A stretch of DNA of 64,000 nucleotides, taken from positions 2,746,501-2,810,500 of the forward strand of contig NZ_CP013659.2 in assembly GCF_001465795.2 (NCBI RefSeq). Direction: 5' to 3'. Positions 25,778-35,097 of the stretch are shown here, piece by piece (position 1 is the stretch's first letter; every line of letters begins with the position of its first letter). The stretch comes from Planococcus rifietoensis (GTDB lineage: Bacteria > Bacillota > Bacilli > Bacillales_A > Planococcaceae). A program made the position numbers and the translations under genes. The notes under the pieces were generated by a model that was given only the letters and a program-made list of their open reading frames with translations, made no database searches and was not told where the DNA came from.

Positions 25778-28700
25778 ATGCCTCTCGAATTTGCGCGCTT
25801 GGTGTTTATAGCATTTTCCGTCTTGACAGCCATCGCCGCTTCCTATATCGCCCTTCTGCTGATCGGCCGCATCGCCGACCGCAGCCGCACCCATCCGTTG
25901 TGGTGGGTCGCAGGGGGCTCACTCGTCTTCAGCATAGGCGTTTTTTCGATGCACTTTATCGGCATCGTGGCTTATCAATCCACTTCTCCTGTGCAGTACG
26001 ACCCGGTCTTATTAGGAATTTCTCTAATTGGTGTGGTCGGTGCCGTCTATCCAGCCTTTTATGTATTATGCACTTCTCAGCCGACCAAGATTCAATTATC
26101 TTTCAGCGGTATGTCTATAGGGGCCGGTGTATTGTTCATGCATTATATCGGAAATGCAGCTGCACAAGTTCCGGGCGACCTTGAATTCCATCTATGGCCG
26201 TTTATCTTGTCCATTCTATTGGCATTCGGCCTTTCCATCGCCGCCACTTGGACATTCGCGCGCAATCGTGCACGTTATGTTACGGCCGGCAGAAAAATGG
26301 CCAGCGCCCTCATTCTCGGCGTCATGATCTCCACCGTCCATTACTGCGGATTGCTGGCGATTCGCTACTCGACTTTCCCAACGAATGCAGCTTCCTTCAC
26401 GAGCCTCAGTATCGCTTTTGTAGTGCCATCACTGATTTTGCTGCTGCTGGCGATTGCTGGTTATTTGGCTTACCTCGACCGTAAACAATTGATCAACGAA
26501 CAGCGCTATTTAAGTAAAATCCGTGAAAGTGAACGACGATTCCGCAGGCTTGCGGAAATGTCTCCTGAGGCGATTGCCATTCATAGCGGCGGCAAGCTAC
26601 TGTATGTGAACGAAGCTTGCCTGAAAATGTTTGATGAGCCCGACGCAGATAAATTGATTGGAACCGCCGTGCTCGACTATGTCCATCCCGAATATCATGA
26701 AATAGCGAAATTGCGCATCGCTTCCATGAATCAGGGGCTCAGCACTCCGCCTGCCGAACAATTATGGGTAACTCCAAAGGGCGTGCGGCATGAAGTTGAA
26801 GTGACTGGCATGGGAATCGAGTTTGAAGGTGCTGCAGCCGTCCAGCTATTGATTCGGGATATTACGGAACAAAAGAAAGTGACACGCGAACTTGAATACA
26901 ATCGCCAACGCTATGAATCGCTCTTCCATAACAATCCGGATGGGATATTCTCCATGGATATCGAAGGCAAATTCATTGATATGAATGACTCCTTTGAACG
27001 TTTGCTTGGCTATAGCAGCGACGAGCTCATTTCAGTTCCATTGCGTGAACTGATTGAAGAAGCACAACTTGATGCAACTAGAGTGAAATTCTGGCTTGCG
27101 CTTGAAGGCATTACTCAACATTATGAAATAATCGGCATTCAAAAATCCGGACGCCGCATTTCCTTGCGTGTGACTCATATGCCAATCCTGACTGATGGAG
27201 TGGTTACAGGGGTTTATGGAATCGTCAAAGATATCTCAGCGGAAAAAAGAGCCTTGGCGCTGTTAGCGGAAAGTGAAGAGAAATACCGTTCATTGTTCGA
27301 TTACAACCTTGATGCCGTTTTTGAAATGGACATCAACGGACGTTTTGTCAACGCCAATGGGATGACCGAAGAGTTAAGCGATTATACCCGCGAGGAATTG
27401 ATTGGCATCGATTTCACGCCGCTCATCGCGGAGAACCTCGAGCGCGTGCAAAGCTATTTCGCACTGGCGCTTTCTGGCGAGGCGGTCAATTTCGAACAGC
27501 GCATCATACGCAAAGATGCCGATATCATCGAAGTCGATATCAACGCGGTGCCGAAACGCAGAAACGGTGAAATCGATGGCGTCTTCGCAATCGTTCGGGA
27601 CATTACCGAGAAAAAATCGACCGAACAGAAAATCAACAGCTTGGCGTTCACGGATCAGCTCACTGGGCTTCCAAATCGCCACTGGTTCTACCAAAACATT
27701 CGCGAAGTGCTGTCGAGAACAGAAGAACAACAGCAAAAAATCGCTGTCTTGCTAGTCGATTTCGACGATTTCAAAAGCGTCAATGACTTGCTAGGGCATT
27801 TCGGCGGCGACCAATTCCTGAAAATTGTCGCCAACCGCATCCATTCCTGCCTAGGGCCGAATGACGCGATTTCACGGTTCGGAGGCGATGAGTTCATCAT
27901 CGTCTCGGAAAACACGACCGAACCACAAGCCCATGCGCTGGCCGAGACAATTCTGCAAATGATGCGTGAGCCAGTGCAATTGCTTGGGCAGGAATTTTCC
28001 GTAACCTTGAGCATCGGCATCGCCGTGCAGACCGGCTGCGAAAGCGACGGCGAAGAACTGATCAAAGAAGCCGATTTTGCGATGTATTCCGCCAAGCAAA
28101 ACGGCAAAAACAACGTACAATTCTTTACCCATGAACTTGACAGCCAGATGATGCGCAAAAGTCAAATGGAGCAGGCGCTGAAAAAAGCGCTCGACGAACA
28201 ACAATTCTCACTTCATTACCAGCCGCAAGTAAATTTAGCGAACAGTAAAGTGATCGGCTACGAGGCTCTTTTACGCTGGCAATCGCCATTCGGCAATGTA
28301 CCGCCGTCGGAATTCATCCCGATCGCTGAAGAAACCGGACTTATCGTGCCGATCGGCGAATGGACCCTCCGCCAAGCCTGCCGCGACAGCAAAGAATTTT
28401 GTGCACTCGGGCACGCTGCGGAAAAAATCTCGGTCAATGTCTCAGCTCGACAATTCAAGGATCCGGACTTCAGTGAAAAAGTGCGCGCCATTTTCGAACA
28501 GGAACAGGTCGACCCGGGCCGCTTTGAAATCGAAATCACCGAAAGCGTCATGCTCGATATCGAACAGTCCGCACGCATCATCTGCGAGCTAAAAGAACTC
28601 GGGCTGCGCATTGCCATCGACGATTTCGGCGCTGGTTATTCTTCGCTCAACGTCGTAAAAAATATCGAAATCGACACCTTGAAAATCGACAAGTCCTTAA

Positions 28701-28951
28701 TTGATGAAGTGCTCATCAACCGGCGCAATTTGTTTATCCTTGCCGCCATCATCGAAGTCGGAAAAAATCTCGATGCCCGCATCGTCATCGAAGGCATCGA
28801 ACTCGAAGAACAGGCAGAACTCTTGCAGCCCTTCGGCATACTTGGGCAAGGCTATCTGTTCAGCCGGCCGCTGCCGCCAGAAAAGCTCGATGCGTTTCTC
28901 AACGAGTCGGAGTATGTGGGGGCAAGCACCCCGGCGAAGCTCTTGGAATAA
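25778..28951 (+). CDS. MHYT-PAS-PAS-PAS-GGDEF-EAL cyclic di-GMP protein
   Basis: 1057 residues. The N-terminal integral-membrane MHYT sensor (to about 245) shows its three repeats: FSMHFIGIVAY, FMHYIGNAA and TVHYCGLLA, which are thought to bind a metal or gas. Three PAS domains follow (about 250-370, 375-495, 500-620). The GGDEF domain has an intact RFGGDEF near 700. The EAL domain has YEALLRW near 827 and DDFGAGYSSL near 948. Both catalytic signatures look complete, so the protein could make and break c-di-GMP. It is transcribed alone; a TATAAT lies at 25736 without a good -35. Confidence 0.95.
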   Translation: MPLEFARLVFIAFSVLTAIAASYIALLLIGRIADRSRTHPLWWVAGGSLVFSIGVFSMHFIGIVAYQSTSPVQYDPVLLGISLIGVVGAVYPAFYVLCTSQPTKIQLSFSGMSIGAGVLFMHYIGNAAAQVPGDLEFHLWPFILSILLAFGLSIAATWTFARNRARYVTAGRKMASALILGVMISTVHYCGLLAIRYSTFPTNAASFTSLSIAFVVPSLILLLLAIAGYLAYLDRKQLINEQRYLSKIRESERRFRRLAEMSPEAIAIHSGGKLLYVNEACLKMFDEPDADKLIGTAVLDYVHPEYHEIAKLRIASMNQGLSTPPAEQLWVTPKGVRHEVEVTGMGIEFEGAAAVQLLIRDITEQKKVTRELEYNRQRYESLFHNNPDGIFSMDIEGKFIDMNDSFERLLGYSSDELISVPLRELIEEAQLDATRVKFWLALEGITQHYEIIGIQKSGRRISLRVTHMPILTDGVVTGVYGIVKDISAEKRALALLAESEEKYRSLFDYNLDAVFEMDINGRFVNANGMTEELSDYTREELIGIDFTPLIAENLERVQSYFALALSGEAVNFEQRIIRKDADIIEVDINAVPKRRNGEIDGVFAIVRDITEKKSTEQKINSLAFTDQLTGLPNRHWFYQNIREVLSRTEEQQQKIAVLLVDFDDFKSVNDLLGHFGGDQFLKIVANRIHSCLGPNDAISRFGGDEFIIVSENTTEPQAHALAETILQMMREPVQLLGQEFSVTLSIGIAVQTGCESDGEELIKEADFAMYSAKQNGKNNVQFFTHELDSQMMRKSQMEQALKKALDEQQFSLHYQPQVNLANSKVIGYEALLRWQSPFGNVPPSEFIPIAEETGLIVPIGEWTLRQACRDSKEFCALGHAAEKISVNVSARQFKDPDFSEKVRAIFEQEQVDPGRFEIEITESVMLDIEQSARIICELKELGLRIAIDDFGAGYSSLNVVKNIEIDTLKIDKSLIDEVLINRRNLFILAAIIEVGKNLDARIVIEGIELEEQAELLQPFGILGQGYLFSRPLPPEKLDAFLNESEYVGASTPAKLLE

Positions 28952-28952
28952 C

Positions 28953-28990
28953 CAAAAGGCGCGCAGCTTATACGGCTGCGCGCCTTTTTA
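28953..28990. terminator. Bidirectional terminator
   Basis: aaaaggcgcgcagc/gctgcgcgccttttt hairpin between converging genes. Confidence 0.9.
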
Positions 28991-28999
28991 TGTGTCCTG

Positions 29000-30058
29000 T
29001 TAATCGTTGCGCGTGTATTTGCGCACTGCCGGCAAGATTTCCGTCGACAATAACTCCAAATTGCGCTCAAGGCGCTCCATCGGCACGCCGCCAAAATCCA
29101 TTTGTGCGATATAGCGCTGATGGCCGTAAAGTTCGTGCTGGTAAAGAATCTTCTCAATGATTTGCTGGGGGCTCCCGATATTCATGACGCTTTCTTTCGT
29201 CGCGCCGTGTTGGAACGCTTCTTGTGGATAACCGCGGCCGTTGGTTTTGACCATCCCTTTATCCACATGTGGATAATATTCCGCGAGCGCTTGCTGCGTC
29301 GTCTCGGCGGCGTTGAAGAATCCAGCCGTCGCAACCGGCAATTGAGAAGCGTCGTGCCCAGCTTCCGTCGCGGCATTTCGGTAAGCATCGATGGTCATTT
29401 TGAACGTTTCCGCAGGTCCGCCGAGCGTTGCGAGCATCATCGGCACACCGGCATGTCCCGCTTTGACGGCGCTTGACGGATGTCCTCCGACAGCGCGCCA
29501 AATCGGCAGCCGCCCATGTTCCGGCCGCGGTAAAATCTGGGCATCTTTTAGCGATGCGCGGAAGCGGCCATTCCAGTTGACGGTTTCCTGCTCATTGATT
29601 TCAAGCAGCAGCTTAAATTTTTCTTCATACAATTCTTCGTAATAGCGGATGTCGTAGCCAAGCAAATCGAACAGCCCGACACGCGATGCACGTCCCGCAA
29701 TGATTTCCGCGCGCCCTTCCGAGATCAAATCGATCGTCGCAAAATCCTCGAAGACACGCACTGGGTCCGAGGTGGAAATAATCGTTGAAGAACTTGAGAT
29801 TTTGATTTTTTTAGTTGCCTGTGCAATCGCCGATAGGACAACCGAATGCGCTTGCGTAGCGAAATATTCCTGATGGCTTTCACCAACACTGAAAAAGTCG
29901 ACGCCTGCCTGTTCGGCAAGCTGCGCGAAGCGGATGATTTCGCGGACCCGCTCCCCTTCCGATTGCCGTTTTCCTGTATGTGGGTCTGGCAGATGATCGC
30001 CGAGTGTATAGATGCCGAACTCGAGGCCGTTGTTCGGATTGATGCGGTATTGTTCCAT
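29000..30058 (-). CDS. LLM-class flavin-dependent oxidoreductase
   Basis: 352 residues of the bacterial luciferase-like fold: FGIYTLGDHLPD near the start, the FFSVGESHQEYFATQAHS segment near 65-82, and GRAEIIAGRASRVG near 125. Such enzymes use FMNH2 or F420 to oxidise small substrates; here FMN is more likely. Start at MEQYRI is set by an AAAGGACGGAG site, although the frame is open 26 codons further up. Substrate unknown. Confidence 0.92.
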   Translation of the reverse strand: MEQYRINPNNGLEFGIYTLGDHLPDPHTGKRQSEGERVREIIRFAQLAEQAGVDFFSVGESHQEYFATQAHSVVLSAIAQATKKIKISSSSTIISTSDPVRVFEDFATIDLISEGRAEIIAGRASRVGLFDLLGYDIRYYEELYEEKFKLLLEINEQETVNWNGRFRASLKDAQILPRPEHGRLPIWRAVGGHPSSAVKAGHAGVPMMLATLGGPAETFKMTIDAYRNAATEAGHDASQLPVATAGFFNAAETTQQALAEYYPHVDKGMVKTNGRGYPQEAFQHGATKESVMNIGSPQQIIEKILYQHELYGHQRYIAQMDFGGVPMERLERNLELLSTEILPAVRKYTRND

Positions 30059-30204
30059 GTTCTCCGTCCTTTCGCCTTGCGTTTTCCCAATCCTTTTCAG
30101 TATAACGGTACGCACGACGGTGTGGAAATCATTCATTCGGCTGAAAAGAGGGAGGAAAATAGGGTTCTTCTAGTGAAGTGTATATTAGTGAAAAACTTAA
30201 ACTC

Positions 30205-30415
30205 GTTCTGGGCGGACGCTTTCCGCGGGCATGGCTGGAGCCTCCTCGGTCGCTACGAAAACCGTGTGCTTTCACATCTGCACAGCAGATGCGACGCAAA
30301 TAAATGTGCTCAGCTTTGCTTCGTCCATTTATTTCCTGCGGGGTCTCCAGACTCATGTCGCTCCTTCGCTGTGCTCCGTCACTGCTCCCTTAGGAGTCGC
30401 CGCCCTCCACTCTTT
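30205..30415 (+). repeat. Dispersed non-coding repeat, copy C
   Basis: About 210 bp in the divergent gap between the LLM gene and the lipoprotein hydrolase. Shared with copies A and B: gcctcctcggt, cagatgcgacgcaaat, ctcagctttgcttcg and cctgcggggtctc. Its outer arms carry GGGCGG (left) and GCCGCCC (right). It sits in what should be the promoter region, unlike A and B, which lie downstream of genes. Confidence 0.7.
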
Positions 30416-30477
30416 AATCTCTAATATTCTATTCGTTGTAAAACAAACTCAAAGTTATAGCATTAGGAGGCCAACAG

Positions 30478-31758
30478 ATGAAAAAATGGACAGCCGCCGC
30501 ATTGGTGTTTGCAGGAATCCTGCTCGCTGCCGGATGTTCCGGCACTGACAACGAAGACACGGCAGAAAGCGAAACGGATTCGAAAATCGATGGATTTTGG
30601 CAAGGCGCGATTGAAATTCCAGGACAGCCGATCCCGTTTTCAATTGAATTCGCTGGAGACGAAGGCAGTTTGAGCATTCCGCTGCAAGGCATTGAAAATT
30701 ATCCCTTGTCGACAGTTAAGTTTAATGAGCCGGAAGTGGCTTTTGACGCCACCATACAAGGCGAACGGTTAGTGTTCGAAGGTAAATTGAACGCAGAAAA
30801 AATCACCGGCCAGATGACGCAGCAAAACCAAAACTTCCCGTTTGAACTCGAGCGCGGCGAAAAAGAACAAGCCGCCGATCCCGAGAAAATCATCGAAACG
30901 GCAGTCGAGGGCGGCATGATGCAAGCGCTCGAAGAAATTCCGGAAACGGACGGGCCCCACCCCGCAGCGATATTGATCGCCGGTTCCGGACCGACCGATA
31001 AAGACGGCAACTCACTGACGCTCACCGGCAAAAACAATAGCTTGAAGATGCTCGCTGAAGAATTGAAAGCCAAGGGCATCGCCGTGATCCGCTACGACAA
31101 ACGGGGTGTCGGCGACAATGCGGCACTCGCAAAAAATGAGTCCGAACTGCGCTTTGACGATTATGTAGAAGATGCCGCGGCTTGGGTTCGCTTAGCCAAA
31201 GAAGATGAGCGCTTTACGAATGTCGCGGTCATCGGCCATAGCGAAGGCGCGCTCGTCGGCCTTGTTGCCGCCAATCAAGAAGGCGTCGATTCCTATGTAT
31301 CGCTGACCGGCGTCGGGAGAACAGCGGATGAACTGTTAAGAGAGCAGCTCAGCACTTTGCCGGCCGCACAACGGGAGGAAGCGGATGCGATTCTCGAACA
31401 ACTCGCACAAGGCGAAACGGTGGACGACGTAGGCCCGGAACTGCAGCAAATCTTCCGGCCATCCGTTCAGCCGTACCTGCAGTCGTGGATGGCGTATGAC
31501 CCGATCGAACAAGTCGAAAAACTCGATGCACAGGCAATGTTTGTTGGCGGCACACGCGATTTGCAAGTGCCGGCACGGGATGCGGAACTGCTGCACGAAG
31601 CGAAATCCGGTTCCGAACTATTGATTGTCGACGGCATGAACCACGTATTGAAATCCGTACCGGATGACCAAGATGCGAATATGGCGGCTTACTCCGACCC
31701 CGAATTGCCGCTTGTAGATGGTTTGGTCGATCGAATTGCGGAGTTTTTGAAAAACTGA
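30478..31758 (+). CDS. Lipoprotein alpha/beta hydrolase
   Basis: 426 residues. Signal peptide ends in a lipobox, LLAAGC (Cys20), so the protein should be lipid-anchored outside the membrane. An N-terminal beta-rich domain (about 35-130) of the kind seen in secreted hydrolases precedes the alpha/beta hydrolase fold. AAILIAGSGPTDKDGNS near 162 is the oxyanion loop. VIGHSEGAL near 255 holds the nucleophile Ser (GxSxG). An Asp near 360 and His in GMNHVLK near 388 complete the triad. Likely an esterase or peptidase. ATG follows TTAGGAGG. Confidence 0.92.
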   Translation: MKKWTAAALVFAGILLAAGCSGTDNEDTAESETDSKIDGFWQGAIEIPGQPIPFSIEFAGDEGSLSIPLQGIENYPLSTVKFNEPEVAFDATIQGERLVFEGKLNAEKITGQMTQQNQNFPFELERGEKEQAADPEKIIETAVEGGMMQALEEIPETDGPHPAAILIAGSGPTDKDGNSLTLTGKNNSLKMLAEELKAKGIAVIRYDKRGVGDNAALAKNESELRFDDYVEDAAAWVRLAKEDERFTNVAVIGHSEGALVGLVAANQEGVDSYVSLTGVGRTADELLREQLSTLPAAQREEADAILEQLAQGETVDDVGPELQQIFRPSVQPYLQSWMAYDPIEQVEKLDAQAMFVGGTRDLQVPARDAELLHEAKSGSELLIVDGMNHVLKSVPDDQDANMAAYSDPELPLVDGLVDRIAEFLKN

Positions 31759-31794
31759 TCCTACGCAACGGACCTTGCCTTAAAAATAACCAAT

Positions 31795-31836
31795 AAAAAA
31801 TCCGGCTGAACTTTTCGGTTCAGCCGGATTTTTTAT
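31795..31836. terminator. Bidirectional terminator
   Basis: aaaaaatccggctgaac/gttcagccggatttttt hairpin between converging genes. Confidence 0.9.
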
Positions 31837-32543
31837 TGGTCCATCAAGCGCTTTTTATAAAGGACAAACGAAATAATGGTCAGTACCACTGTCCATACCG
31901 AGATAATGATAAACGGTCTCGCGAGTTCCCCAGCAGCCGCTCCAACTTCCATCGCCACCAGTAACTCGCTCAATTGGCTGCTCGGCAAATAGCGTAGCAC
32001 TTCCAAAAACGGATACTGTTCTTCAAACGCCAACGCAAATGGCCCGGCCGTAAAGATGATCAATACCGGAAAAACCGATAGCGAGGCTTCCAGCAACGTC
32101 TTTGAGTACAAGCCACAAATCGTCCCGATAGCTGTATAAAGCAGGATGGAAATCCCAAGCGCTGCCGCGAGCAGCATCACATTGGAGGTCTCGTAGCCGA
32201 ATAAATAGGTGGTGAACGCCAATACAGCCGCTGAAATCAGGAAGACGAGCGCACTTTTGCCAATCAGCACATCGAGCATTGAAGCCGGGGTCATCATGAG
32301 CGAACGCAGCGTATTGCGCTCTTTCTCCTCCGCGATCAAACACGCCTGCACGAAACTGGTGAGCATCGCCAGCGAAAAATTCAGGATGAACGCGTAAATC
32401 GCCGCCTGCTCGCCCGCTTCTGTCCGGTACAGGAGCGCAAAGGCGATGGGGAACACGATCATGATCGACACCGCATAGTTTCTCGAGAATTCTTTGTAGT
32501 CTTTGATAAAAATGGCTTGGATGCGTTTTAGTGATACGTTCAT
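31833..32543 (-). CDS. ABC-2 type transporter permease
   Basis: 236 residues with six membrane segments. The segment EEKERNTLRSLMMTPAS near 72-88 is the ABC-2 coupling signature. GTICGLYSKTLLEAS near 146 is also typical. Its start overlaps the stop of the ATPase gene by four bases (ATGA), so the two form one exporter. The cargo is unknown. It belongs to a three-gene group with the LytTR-type regulator upstream. Confidence 0.9.
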   Translation of the reverse strand: MNVSLKRIQAIFIKDYKEFSRNYAVSIMIVFPIAFALLYRTEAGEQAAIYAFILNFSLAMLTSFVQACLIAEEKERNTLRSLMMTPASMLDVLIGKSALVFLISAAVLAFTTYLFGYETSNVMLLAAALGISILLYTAIGTICGLYSKTLLEASLSVFPVLIIFTAGPFALAFEEQYPFLEVLRYLPSSQLSELLVAMEVGAAAGELARPFIIISVWTVVLTIISFVLYKKRLMDQ

Positions 32544-33385
32544 ACCAATTCACTCCCTGTCAGTTTGATGAAAATATCGCCCAGGCTCAGCTCATTCGTA
32601 TACATGCGGTCGATTTGCCCGCGGCTCATCCATCCGGCGATGGCCGCTGCTGAATCTTCGTCCATCGACAGGCGCTCTTTTTCTCCCGATGTCAATTCCA
32701 CAGTGAGTGTGCCGTCGCGATGCGTTCTTTTCAATTCATCAGGGGCCCCGATTGCACGAATCTCTCCCTTGTGTAAAATCGCTACGCGTTCGCACAGCGT
32801 TTCCGCTTCCGTCATATCATGGGTCGTCAAAAAGATCGTCGTCCCCCGTTCATTCAAATAGCGCAAGCCTTTATGGATATGCGCCGTGTTGACCGGGTCG
32901 AGCGCGGACGTCGGCTCATCCAAAAACAGCAATTCCGGCTCGTGGATAATTGCGCACGCCAACGTGACGCGCTGGCGCATCCCTTTCGACAGCACACTGA
33001 CCCGCTTTTTGCGGTCGGCATTCAAATTGACGAAATGGAGCACTTGGTCAATGGACGATTTGGGTAAACCATATAAACGCCGAAACACATCCAGATTCTC
33101 TTCAATAGATAACCGTTCATACAAGCCGCTATTGTCAGTTAAAATGCCGAAGCGCCGTTTCTGAGCTGTTTTTTGCATCATTCTGGACGGCATCTCCATG
33201 ACAGCAGCATGCCCGTCCGTCGCTTCTAATTGGGCAGTCAAAATCTTGAGCAAGGTCGTTTTTCCGGAACCGCTCGGCCCAAGAAAGCCGAAAATCTCTC
33301 CCTTCGGAATTTCGAAAGATACATCTTTTAAAGCCATATTGCCGCCAAATGCTTTTTGGATATTCTGTACGGAAATTGCATTCAT
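32540..33385 (-). CDS. ABC transporter ATPase
   Basis: 281 residues with Walker A GPSGSGKTTL, signature LSKGMRQRVTLA, Walker B LLFLDEPTSALDP and H-loop TTHDMTEAE. The start ATG at 33385 has AAGGAG at proper spacing; an in-frame GTG three codons earlier abuts that site. About 65 residues after the core domain form a C-terminal extension common in exporters of this class. Operon partner is the overlapping permease. Confidence 0.94.
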   Translation of the reverse strand: MNAISVQNIQKAFGGNMALKDVSFEIPKGEIFGFLGPSGSGKTTLLKILTAQLEATDGHAAVMEMPSRMMQKTAQKRRFGILTDNSGLYERLSIEENLDVFRRLYGLPKSSIDQVLHFVNLNADRKKRVSVLSKGMRQRVTLACAIIHEPELLFLDEPTSALDPVNTAHIHKGLRYLNERGTTIFLTTHDMTEAETLCERVAILHKGEIRAIGAPDELKRTHRDGTLTVELTSGEKERLSMDEDSAAAIAGWMSRGQIDRMYTNELSLGDIFIKLTGSELV

Positions 33386-33522
33386 GTGTGCCACTCCTTT
33401 TCGTTGATAACACCAGCATAGTAAGAAAAAGGAGCAGACGCTTTGTGATTCCGCTAATATGTACCATTTCCCGGCCGAACTGTACCGTAAAATCCGTGAT
33501 TCGGTGATTATTTCCCGGGAAA

Positions 33523-34458
33523 TTAAATGTTCAGCAGCTCTTTTAATTCGGCTAATTTCGTCCTCGACAGCGGCACGACGGAATCTTTTCCGGTCGTCAA
33601 ACGCAGACTATAGCTGTTTTTCGTCCACGTGATCAATTCCCGCACTTTTTGTAGATTGACGATATACGAGCGGTGGCAGCGGAAAAATCCGTAATGCTGG
33701 AGTTTGTCTTCCAATTCCGCCAAGGTGAGTGCGCACGTATAGGTCTCCCCTGCCACATGCACCACGGCCGAGCTATTGATGCTTTCGATATAATCGATTT
33801 CCGGTGGGTTGAACAGAATGGTTTTATCGTTCTTTTTCGTCGGGATTTTTTGGATCTTGAACTCCGCTTCGCCGGTTTCGTGAGCATTTTCCGCTTCATC
33901 TTCAGCATCCGTTATATCCAATAGATGCAACCCCGCTTCATCCAAACGGTAAATAGCATCGCAGCTGATCAGCGCATCTTCCAAATTGGCAGTGAGAATC
34001 AGGATCTGTTTTTCTTCCGACAATTCTTCCAACAGCCGCTTAAATGCCAATTGATCGGGTTCCTCGAGCTGAAAATACGGCTCCTCCAGGACGATAATCG
34101 GCTGCTGTGCGTAATAAACGCGCAGCAAGGACAAATAGATTTTCTTCGAGGCCGGCAAATCGGCAATTCTCACTTTCTGGTATTCGCCTAATTGAAACAG
34201 CTGAAGCATTGAGCGGACCGGTGTGTCGTGGCCGCTGAGCGACTTCATAAAGCGCAGCAATTCCTCGACGGTCAAACGGGTGTATTCGCCTTGTTCCGCA
34301 AATGACAAATAGGCATCTCCCCGCTCAGCAAATTGGGCCAGGAGGATTTTCTTGCGCTGGACATTGGTCTGGATGCCCAGTACTTTGCCTTTCTCCATGT
34401 TCAATTCCAGCGACGGGATGATTTTCTGTCCGTTTAGGCTCATTTCTCGAATGTTCAT
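33523..34458 (-). CDS. LytTR regulator with degenerate ABC-ATPase-like N-terminus
   Basis: 311 residues in two parts. Residues 1-180 follow the order of an ABC ATPase but lack working motifs. GKVLGIQTNVQRKKILL takes the Walker A place without the GxxGxGK(S/T) consensus. LPASKKIYLSLLRVYYAQQP stands in for the signature, and IIVLEEPYFQLEEPDQLAF for Walker B and D-loop. Residues 205-311 form a LytTR DNA-binding domain (YIESINSSAVVHVAGETY, then FFRCHRSYIVNLQKVRE). No receiver domain is present. It lies just upstream of the ABC exporter genes and probably controls them. ATG follows TAGGAGGAG. Confidence 0.9.
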   Translation of the reverse strand: MNIREMSLNGQKIIPSLELNMEKGKVLGIQTNVQRKKILLAQFAERGDAYLSFAEQGEYTRLTVEELLRFMKSLSGHDTPVRSMLQLFQLGEYQKVRIADLPASKKIYLSLLRVYYAQQPIIVLEEPYFQLEEPDQLAFKRLLEELSEEKQILILTANLEDALISCDAIYRLDEAGLHLLDITDAEDEAENAHETGEAEFKIQKIPTKKNDKTILFNPPEIDYIESINSSAVVHVAGETYTCALTLAELEDKLQHYGFFRCHRSYIVNLQKVRELITWTKNSYSLRLTTGKDSVVPLSRTKLAELKELLNI

Positions 34459-34560
34459 AGTCTCCTCCTACCTCACGAAAAGATTCTTACAATTATTGTA
34501 ACCTTTCTTTTGCCGCTAGAGACAGTTTCATTTTCAGAAATTGTGTTTTTTATACCATAC

Positions 34561-34589
34561 AAAAGACGGCACCCCATTGGATGCCGCCT
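34561..34589 (-). terminator. Terminator after the RDD gene
   Basis: On the minus strand ggcggcatcc pairs with ggggtgccgtc (imperfect), then TTTT. Confidence 0.6.
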
Positions 34590-34595
34590 CATTGG

Positions 34596-34982
34596 TTAGT
34601 TATCGAGTTCACGCACTAAGGTGTGGGCGTATCGGTCATGCGGCATTTGCGCCCCCATGTCCTGCCCGCGTTGGTTGAACCACTGCAGCGTCATCACCGA
34701 ATCGCGGTGTGCCACGCGCTTCAGGATCTGTTCGCCCGTCAGTTCGCCGCCTTCTGCATTTTCGATTTTGATGCCGGCTGCTTTGTGGCCGACTGTCTGC
34801 CCACACGTCTTCAGCTGCGCATATTCAAGCCCCCAGAATACTGCAGTTGGGGTCACGAGCGCATGGACCCACTCTTGTTTGAACTTTTTCCGCAGTAGCG
34901 GCTCCACTGCCGCGGTTACTGCTGCAGAAACCATCACGTCGATGGCAAGTGCCTTGCCGCGTTTTTTCAATAGCTTATCCAT
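34596..34982 (-). CDS. RDD-family membrane protein
   Basis: 128 residues. The RDD hallmark GQTVGHKAAGIKI lies near 62-74, with the paired hydrophobic helices before it (ALAIDVMVSAAVTAAV; WVHALVTPTAVFWGLEYAQL). The Arg-Asp-Asp positions themselves are not all kept: a KALAID replaces the first R-x-x-A-x-x-D block. Role unknown; RDD proteins are suspected transporters. The ATG at MDKLL is seven bases after GGGAGG. Confidence 0.75.
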   Translation of the reverse strand: MDKLLKKRGKALAIDVMVSAAVTAAVEPLLRKKFKQEWVHALVTPTAVFWGLEYAQLKTCGQTVGHKAAGIKIENAEGGELTGEQILKRVAHRDSVMTLQWFNQRGQDMGAQMPHDRYAHTLVRELDN

Positions 34983-35097
34983 TCCCATTCCTCCCTGATT
35001 TTCCGTCTCTTTCCATTATACTGAATGGACTCCGTAAAGACAGCCGGAGCTGGATGCGTTATGATAAGGAAAAACCAAGGAAAACGGGGTGACACGC

